From JAGVNX01 sp035290965 (GTDB lineage Archaea; Iainarchaeota; Iainarchaeia; Iainarchaeales; GCA-2688035): 64,000 bases of DNA. The notes below the pieces were generated by a model. The model saw nothing but the letters and a program-made list of their open reading frames with translations. It searched no databases and was not told the DNA's origin. This document shows, piece by piece, positions 59,609 to 64,000 of this stretch. The first letter of the stretch is position 1. The number at the start of each line of letters is the position of its first letter. The stretch is taken from positions 1 to 64,000 of the forward strand of contig DATDTD010000064.1 of assembly GCA_035290965.1 (NCBI GenBank). The letters are read 5' to 3'. Position numbers and translations under genes: made by a program.

Positions 59609-60508
59609 TTACCTGATTCTGCGCCTGCTTTGAAGCGGTTTCATAGTATGCTGTCCCAATGCTGCTTTTATGGGTCGCCATAATTGTGTAATCCTGCTTT
59701 CAGAAACTCCCAGCATTTTCCCTGTTCTTCTCTCGTTTATTCCCGCAAATCTTGCAAGCACTAATGCCTGCTGTTTTTGAGTAAGGCCTTTTTCCTGCAG
59801 GAATTTCAGCACCTGCCTTAAGTTCATTTCTCCTGTTCCTTTTGCGGCAATATTTCCCGCAGTGCCTTTTTCTTCTACCCTGCCTGAATCAATTGAAACA
59901 GTCCTGGGTTTTCTTTTGGATTTTTTTATTATGTCAAGGCAGGCGCTCTTAACAGCAAAATTGCAATAATTGTCAATAATATTCTTTACCTTCTTTTTGT
60001 ATCTTGCGGGGTTGAATGTTTCAAGTTTCCATTTCAGCAGATCGCGAATAAAGTCTGCAACCGCTTCCCTGCTTGGCATGGCTGTCCTGATATGCGGGTT
60101 TTGCCACAGTGCCCTGCTTCTGTTTTCAATTAGCCTTTCTTTTTGTGCAATAATCTGTTCTATTTGTTCCGCTGTAAAATGGCCTGTTTTTCTTGCAGGG
60201 TCTCTTGTAAGGCGCTTTATCACGTGCTTTTTTCCCGTTTGCCTGAAAAGCCAAGCAGAAATGTCGGTTACAACACCGAATGGGACTTTTTCTTCGGCTG
60301 CAATTTCCTTGCCGGTTTTTTGCGTGTTTTGCAGTTTTGTTATTATTGCCTGAATTTTTTGTTCTGCATACTTTCCCGTGAGCGGAATTCTTGGCAGCGG
60401 CTTAAGCGAATAATCCGGCACAAGGGATGCCCTTCCCTGTATTATCGGAACTGCAAGCCTGCGAAGCTCTGCGATTCTTTCCCTGCTGATTTTGGTTTCA
60501 TGAACCAT
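59609..60508 (-). CDS. Sigma-70-like factor (regions 2 and 4) in an archaeal genome
   Basis: 299 residues from ATG 60508 (GTGATC just upstream; a TTG 15 codons earlier is possible). The C-terminal part GLTQKQQALVLARFAGINERRTGKMLGVSESRITQLWRPIKAAL (about residues 241-284) has the sigma region 4 helix-turn-helix, including the S-x-S-R-I-x-Q-L recognition helix. About residues 145-205 resemble region 2: SREAVADFIRDLLKWKLETFNPARYKKKVKNIID...VKSACLDIIKK. The N-terminal third has another possible HTH (TGKEIAAEEKVPFGVVTDI). Complete sigma factors have been reported in a few DPANN single-cell genomes; whether it works with archaeal RNA polymerase is unknown. Confidence 0.75.
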   Translation of the reverse strand: MVHETKISRERIAELRRLAVPIIQGRASLVPDYSLKPLPRIPLTGKYAEQKIQAIITKLQNTQKTGKEIAAEEKVPFGVVTDISAWLFRQTGKKHVIKRLTRDPARKTGHFTAEQIEQIIAQKERLIENRSRALWQNPHIRTAMPSREAVADFIRDLLKWKLETFNPARYKKKVKNIIDNYCNFAVKSACLDIIKKSKRKPRTVSIDSGRVEEKGTAGNIAAKGTGEMNLRQVLKFLQEKGLTQKQQALVLARFAGINERRTGKMLGVSESRITQLWRPIKAALGQHTMKPLQSRRRIR

Positions 60509-60606
60509 ATGATCACTAAGAACAACGGCATTTGCTTTTATTAAATTTACCAATCAAAGTGCGGTTTGGCAATTGTTTTTAATCAATACGCATTACTTGT
60601 TTTAGC

Positions 60607-61137
60607 ATGGAAGCAAAAAAGCCTGAATTTGAAATGCCCAAGCCACTTGACTCTATGCAGAAGATTCTTGCGATTATTTTCTTTGTTTTTTCCTACGGAA
60701 TACTCTTCGCGATTGGCTCTGCGAGCTCGCAGATTCAGAATGCTGTTGCAAACATCCCAATCCTCAATCTTATCCTGCCATTGCCAGTGGTTTACGACAT
60801 CCCGACAAATCCCATATGGAATGTTTCAATGATGTATCTCCTGATGCCGATTGTGGGATTCTGGCTTGTTTTCCTTTCAATTGACTGGATACAGGAATTT
60901 TTCGAAACAAAGCACGCGAAGACAATTGTTTTTCCCATAATTTTCACTGTTTTCTGCCTTGCGGCATTGTATGTTGCAGTTTATTGGATGGCTGCAGAAA
61001 ACGCTGTCCTTTCAGGGCGGGGGACTGTTTCTTTTGATTTCTGGACAGAGCTTAGAGTCTCTGCATTCTATCTTTTCCTTGTTTCCGGCCTCCTGGGATG
61101 GGTTTCAAGGATTGCTGTCGAAAAAATAAAAATTTGA
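60607..61137 (+). CDS. Four-helix membrane protein, unknown
   Basis: 176 residues. Helices near residues 18-38, 72-92, 103-125 and 145-165, a conserved-looking acidic SIDWIQEFFE loop, and a basic C-terminus. No catalytic motif. It is divergent from the sigma-like gene across a 98-base gap and starts 23 bases before tRNA-modification gene at 61161 ends the shared strand run. Function unknown. Confidence 0.65.
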   Translation: MEAKKPEFEMPKPLDSMQKILAIIFFVFSYGILFAIGSASSQIQNAVANIPILNLILPLPVVYDIPTNPIWNVSMMYLLMPIVGFWLVFLSIDWIQEFFETKHAKTIVFPIIFTVFCLAALYVAVYWMAAENAVLSGRGTVSFDFWTELRVSAFYLFLVSGLLGWVSRIAVEKIKI

Positions 61138-61160
61138 ATCTTTCCTGAACCTGTTTGCTT

Positions 61161-62408
61161 ATGAAAAAGACTTTTTTCATTGAGGGCTACGGCTGTTCGC
61201 TCAACAAAGCCGAAACAGAGCAGATAGCGGGCTTCCTTGAATCAAGCGGCTTTCAGATTGTTTCAAAACCCGAAAAAGCAGGCACAATCATAATCAACAC
61301 CTGCGCTGTAAAGGAGCCGACTGAAAACAGGATGCTTGCGCGCATAAAGCACCTGAAAAAAATTTCCAAAAAAAATTCAAGGCTCATTGTTTTCGGCTGC
61401 CTTTCAAAAATCAATCCGAAAAAAATCTCGGAAATTTCAGGGGACATTATAAAAATCGGGCCTAACCTTGAAGAGCTTGCAAAAGAACTCAACATAAAGG
61501 AAACAGCCTTCTCCCCGCGCGTTAAACAGAAGCATTCCTCAAAATTCGTTTCAATTATCCCCATCGCAAGAGGCTGTTTGGGAAACTGCGCTTTCTGCGC
61601 CACAAAAAATGCGCGCGGCTCTTTGAAAAGTTATTCTCCTGCTGAACTGAAAAAAAAATTTTTCAGGGAAACAAAAATTCCAAGGGAAATCTGGCTCACT
61701 GCGCAGGACACTGCGTGCTACGGCCTTGACATTGGAACAAGCCTTCCAAATCTTCTCAGGCAATTCCTGAAGAGCAAAAAAAATTTCAGGATAAGAATCG
61801 GGATGATGAATCCGCACCATGCGCTCTCAATGCTAGAAGATTTTCTTCCCTTGTTTGAGGACAGGCGCATGTACAGGTTTTTTCACATTCCGCTTCAATC
61901 AGGGTCTGACAGGATACTGAAAAAAATGAGCCGCCCTTATTCAAAAAAGAATTTTTTCCTGTTAGTAAAAAAAATCCGTGAAAAGCTTCCCGACGCTGTT
62001 ATTTCAACAGACATCATTGCCGGCTTTCCCGGAGAAACTGAAAACGACTTTCAGGAAACGCTTGATGCAGTGAAAAAAATTTCACCGGACATAATAAACA
62101 TTTCGCGCTTCGGTGCGCGCCCCGGAACTGCAGCGGAAAAAATGCCTTTGCAGCTGCACGGGCGCGTAAAAAAGGCGCGCAGCAGGATTCTTTCCGAGGT
62201 TCAGAAAAAAATCTCGCTTGAAAAAAACAAAAGGCTCATTGGGAGCGTGCAGGAAATTTTTGTTTCCGAAAAGGGAACAAAGGGAAATTTTGTGGGAAGA
62301 GCGGTTTCCTACAAGCCTGTTGTAATTGAAAAGAATCTTCTGGGAAAATTTGCAAAGGCAAGGATTGAAAACGCGTTTGCATGCTTTCTTTTCGGCAAAA
62401 CACAATAA
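61161..62408 (+). CDS. mtaB: tRNA t6A37 methylthiotransferase (MtaB/CDKAL1-like)
   Basis: 415 residues from ATG 61161. N-terminal UPF0004 domain (EGYGCSLNKAETEQIAG, NTCAVKEPTENR, FGCLSKIN, giving three Cys), radical SAM motif RGCLGNCAFCATKNARG (C-x3-C-x2-C), TDIIAGFPGETENDF, and a TRAM-like end (RLIGSVQEIFVSEKGTKGNFVGRAVSYKPV). It converts t6A to ms2t6A at tRNA position 37. Fits the iscS/iscU genes in supplying clusters. Confidence 0.92.
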   Translation: MKKTFFIEGYGCSLNKAETEQIAGFLESSGFQIVSKPEKAGTIIINTCAVKEPTENRMLARIKHLKKISKKNSRLIVFGCLSKINPKKISEISGDIIKIGPNLEELAKELNIKETAFSPRVKQKHSSKFVSIIPIARGCLGNCAFCATKNARGSLKSYSPAELKKKFFRETKIPREIWLTAQDTACYGLDIGTSLPNLLRQFLKSKKNFRIRIGMMNPHHALSMLEDFLPLFEDRRMYRFFHIPLQSGSDRILKKMSRPYSKKNFFLLVKKIREKLPDAVISTDIIAGFPGETENDFQETLDAVKKISPDIINISRFGARPGTAAEKMPLQLHGRVKKARSRILSEVQKKISLEKNKRLIGSVQEIFVSEKGTKGNFVGRAVSYKPVVIEKNLLGKFAKARIENAFACFLFGKTQ

Positions 62409-62465
62409 CAGTTGGTTTTTATATTTTTCCAATATAAAAAATAATGCAATATAAAGGGGTTTTTT

Positions 62466-63239
62466 ATGCTCTTGTTCCAGGCTTTAGGCAATGCTTTTTC
62501 GGAATATGCCGCGAATTTCAAGACTGCGCTTGTTTTTGTTTTATTGCTTGTTTTTGCGCCTGTGGCGTTTTTCCTCGGAAACTTTTTCATTGGCTCGGGA
62601 ACAATTCTCCTTGACTACAATCTCTCGCTTGCAAACCCAATGCAGCTTGTGCTCGCGCTTGCATTTTCCATTGTTTATGTGCTGGTTTACTCTTTTTTTA
62701 TTTCAATAATAATTTTCTCTGTGCGCAAGGATTTGAGCCAGCTGCATTTCCAGTATTACCTGACTGACATGATTCGGAAATTCACTTTCAAGATTTTCTG
62801 GTTTTACTTTATTTTTTTCCTTGCATTGTTTTTAATCGGCTCCGCTCTTTTCATGCTCAATGCGCCTGTTGTGCTGATAACGCTTATTCTGCTCCTGTTT
62901 TCAGTTGGAGTTCTCTTTGTCCCGCAGGCAATTGTAATCGACGAGGACGACATTCTGAACTCCTTTTACAACAATTTCGAATTCATAGCAAAAAACTTTT
63001 CCTCTTTCGTCTATGTAATAATAACCGCAATTGTCCTGCTCGCAATAGTGCAGTTAATTGAATTCCTGCTGGACATTTCCCTCGGAATAGGAAGCTTTGT
63101 TTCAATAGTAATAGCGCTTGTTTTCATTGTTCCCTATCTGGAGATACTGAAAACCTATTTGTACATGCTGAAATACAATCTGATAAAACAGCCTGATTTG
63201 CTGCACAGGAACAGGTCGAGAAAAAGGCGCGTGCGCTGA
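62466..63239 (+). CDS. Polytopic membrane protein of unknown function
   Basis: 257 residues, about six helices, start after GGGG and T6. The segment FVPQAIVIDEDDILNSFYNNFEFIAKNF between helices resembles the loop of the 326-1366 protein (MVPTAIFSKLGAVDSIRRTIEITKAKYWESL), so they may be related. C-terminus is basic (RNRSRKRRVR). Function unknown. Confidence 0.7.
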   Translation: MLLFQALGNAFSEYAANFKTALVFVLLLVFAPVAFFLGNFFIGSGTILLDYNLSLANPMQLVLALAFSIVYVLVYSFFISIIIFSVRKDLSQLHFQYYLTDMIRKFTFKIFWFYFIFFLALFLIGSALFMLNAPVVLITLILLLFSVGVLFVPQAIVIDEDDILNSFYNNFEFIAKNFSSFVYVIITAIVLLAIVQLIEFLLDISLGIGSFVSIVIALVFIVPYLEILKTYLYMLKYNLIKQPDLLHRNRSRKRRVR

Positions 63240-63268
63240 TTTTTTTTTCCAAATTCCCAAGGCAAAAG

Positions 63269-63279
63269 TATTTAAATAA
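63269..63279 (+). promoter_or_regulatory. TATA box of the pilin at 63307
   Basis: TATTTAAATAA, about 28-38 bases before the ATG at 63307. The spacing fits a leaderless or nearly leaderless message. Confidence 0.6.
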
Positions 63280-63306
63280 AAAAGTTCTATTCTTGCCTGA
63301 TTTTAA

Positions 63307-64000
63307 ATGCAAAAAGCCAAGGCGCAGGGCGCACTTGAGTATCTGCTTATCATCGGCGGCGCTGTTTTAGTCGGCGCGCTCGTAATCGCCCTCATTATGG
63401 GCGCAAGCGGCCCGACCCAGAGCAACACACAACAGCAAATTGTGAATACACTCTGTAATGGCCTGACAAAAGACAAATGCGGTTCGAGCAGCACAACCCC
63501 GACAGCGCCTTCAAAAGGATGCGTAGCAGGAGACTGCACTTGGGATTTGGCAAAAAGCCTCTGCACAGGACAGACACAAACAAGCAGAAGCGCAACCTGC
63601 TTCGGAGGAACAAGCAATACAGGAACACCCTGTACAGGCACAGAAACCCAGCTCTGTTCAAGTCAGCTTGGAGTTTGTGCGGGTTCCCAGCAAACCTGCA
63701 CAGGCGGAACTTGGCCCGGATGCAATTATACAACAATAACGGGTTATGAACAAACAGAAACAAATTGTACTGACGGCTTGGATAATGATTGTGATGGCTT
63801 AACCGATGCGGGCGACCCAAAATGCACAACAACAGACACATCTTGCACAAGCAACGAAGGAACATGCAGGCTTGAAACAGACGGCTGTCAATCAGGAGAA
63901 ACAGAAACTTCACTCGGAATAACGCAATGCGAGCCATTAGGACAAATTTGCTGCACCGTAAATACACCGTCATCATGCGGAAATGGTACAACTGAAACAG
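63307..64000 (+). CDS. Pilin-like protein with MopE-like metal-binding motif (3' end outside window)
   Basis: At least 231 residues, open at the window edge. N-terminus MQKAKAQGALEYLLIIGGAV is a class III pilin leader almost identical to that at 49002-49310. The rest is Cys- and Thr-rich. It contains NCTDGLDNDCDGLTDAGD, the Cys-Asp-rich pattern of the MopE/'putative metal-binding' motif. A pilin joined to a long Cys-rich, possibly metal-binding extracellular region is unusual. Confidence 0.82.
   Translation, partial: MQKAKAQGALEYLLIIGGAVLVGALVIALIMGASGPTQSNTQQQIVNTLCNGLTKDKCGSSSTTPTAPSKGCVAGDCTWDLAKSLCTGQTQTSRSATCFGGTSNTGTPCTGTETQLCSSQLGVCAGSQQTCTGGTWPGCNYTTITGYEQTETNCTDGLDNDCDGLTDAGDPKCTTTDTSCTSNEGTCRLETDGCQSGETETSLGITQCEPLGQICCTVNTPSSCGNGTTET

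Noticed and set aside
59609..60508. The sigma-like protein as the reader of AGCGGAAACC (as a -35-like box GGAAAC)
   Set aside because: The element is about 20 bases farther upstream than a -35 box would be if the TATA box sets the start site. Attractive but not supported by spacing.
63395..63991. Minus-strand open frame of 198 codons
   Set aside because: Antisense to the partial pilin gene at 63307, which has a clear leader, TATA box and Cys pattern.

Overview
The window reads as a compact archaeal genome, most likely a DPANN-type archaeon and possibly Diapherotrites-like. Archaeal information-processing genes are present: Rpo6, eS17, aEF1B, archaeal DnaG, RfcS, pelota, ABCE1, Hjc, Rad50, NurA/HerA, archaeal CCA-adding enzyme, Taw3, NreA and Elp3. 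Promoters look like archaeal TATA boxes, intergenic gaps are mostly under 100 bases, and many starts are leaderless or follow a G-rich signal plus a T tract. The phylum is an inference: a sigma-70-like protein (59609-60508) is the main pointer, because complete sigma factors were reported from single-cell archaeal genomes including Diapherotrites. Bacterial-type ThrRS and GpmI fit a small genome with transferred genes.

Layout. 1-9.6 kb: end of tmk, membrane and basic proteins, two tRNAs flanked by unusual palindromes, dnaG, hjc, and a Fic gene flanked by three 34-bp repeats. 9.6-14.4 kb: pth2, an iscU-iscS-ArsR Fe-S cluster operon with a palindromic operator, and a fused ADP-forming acyl-CoA synthetase. 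14.5-23 kb: nurA-herA, an apparently inactivated family-B DNA polymerase, rpo6, eS17, rad50, aEF1B. 23-37 kb: tRNA-Arg, cca, ferritin-like half proteins, an orphan secretion ATPase, RNA-modification genes (thpR, taw3, elp3), purF and pelota. 37-41 kb: a DUF4065-like/PIN toxin-antitoxin pair next to abce1, then a free-standing LAGLIDADG/XRE gene. 41.4-55 kb: a long minus-strand type IV pilus (archaeal Tad-like) locus with about nine small pilin-like genes, a prepilin peptidase, two TadB/TadC-like membrane proteins and a TadA-like ATPase interrupted by a 515-residue intein. 55-64 kb: thrS, nreA, rfcS, the sigma-like protein, a tRNA methylthiotransferase and a partial pilin with a MopE-like metal-binding motif.

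The most interesting signal is a 13-base element, AGCGGAAACCYGC, found four times. Each copy lies 10-11 bases upstream of a TATA box and 42-51 bases upstream of a plus-strand start codon. The genes behind it are nurA-herA, the polymerase-B relic, the PIN toxin-antitoxin/abce1 unit and nreA. This looks like an undescribed DNA-repair or stress regulon. All functional calls come from reading the translations; no database search was possible.
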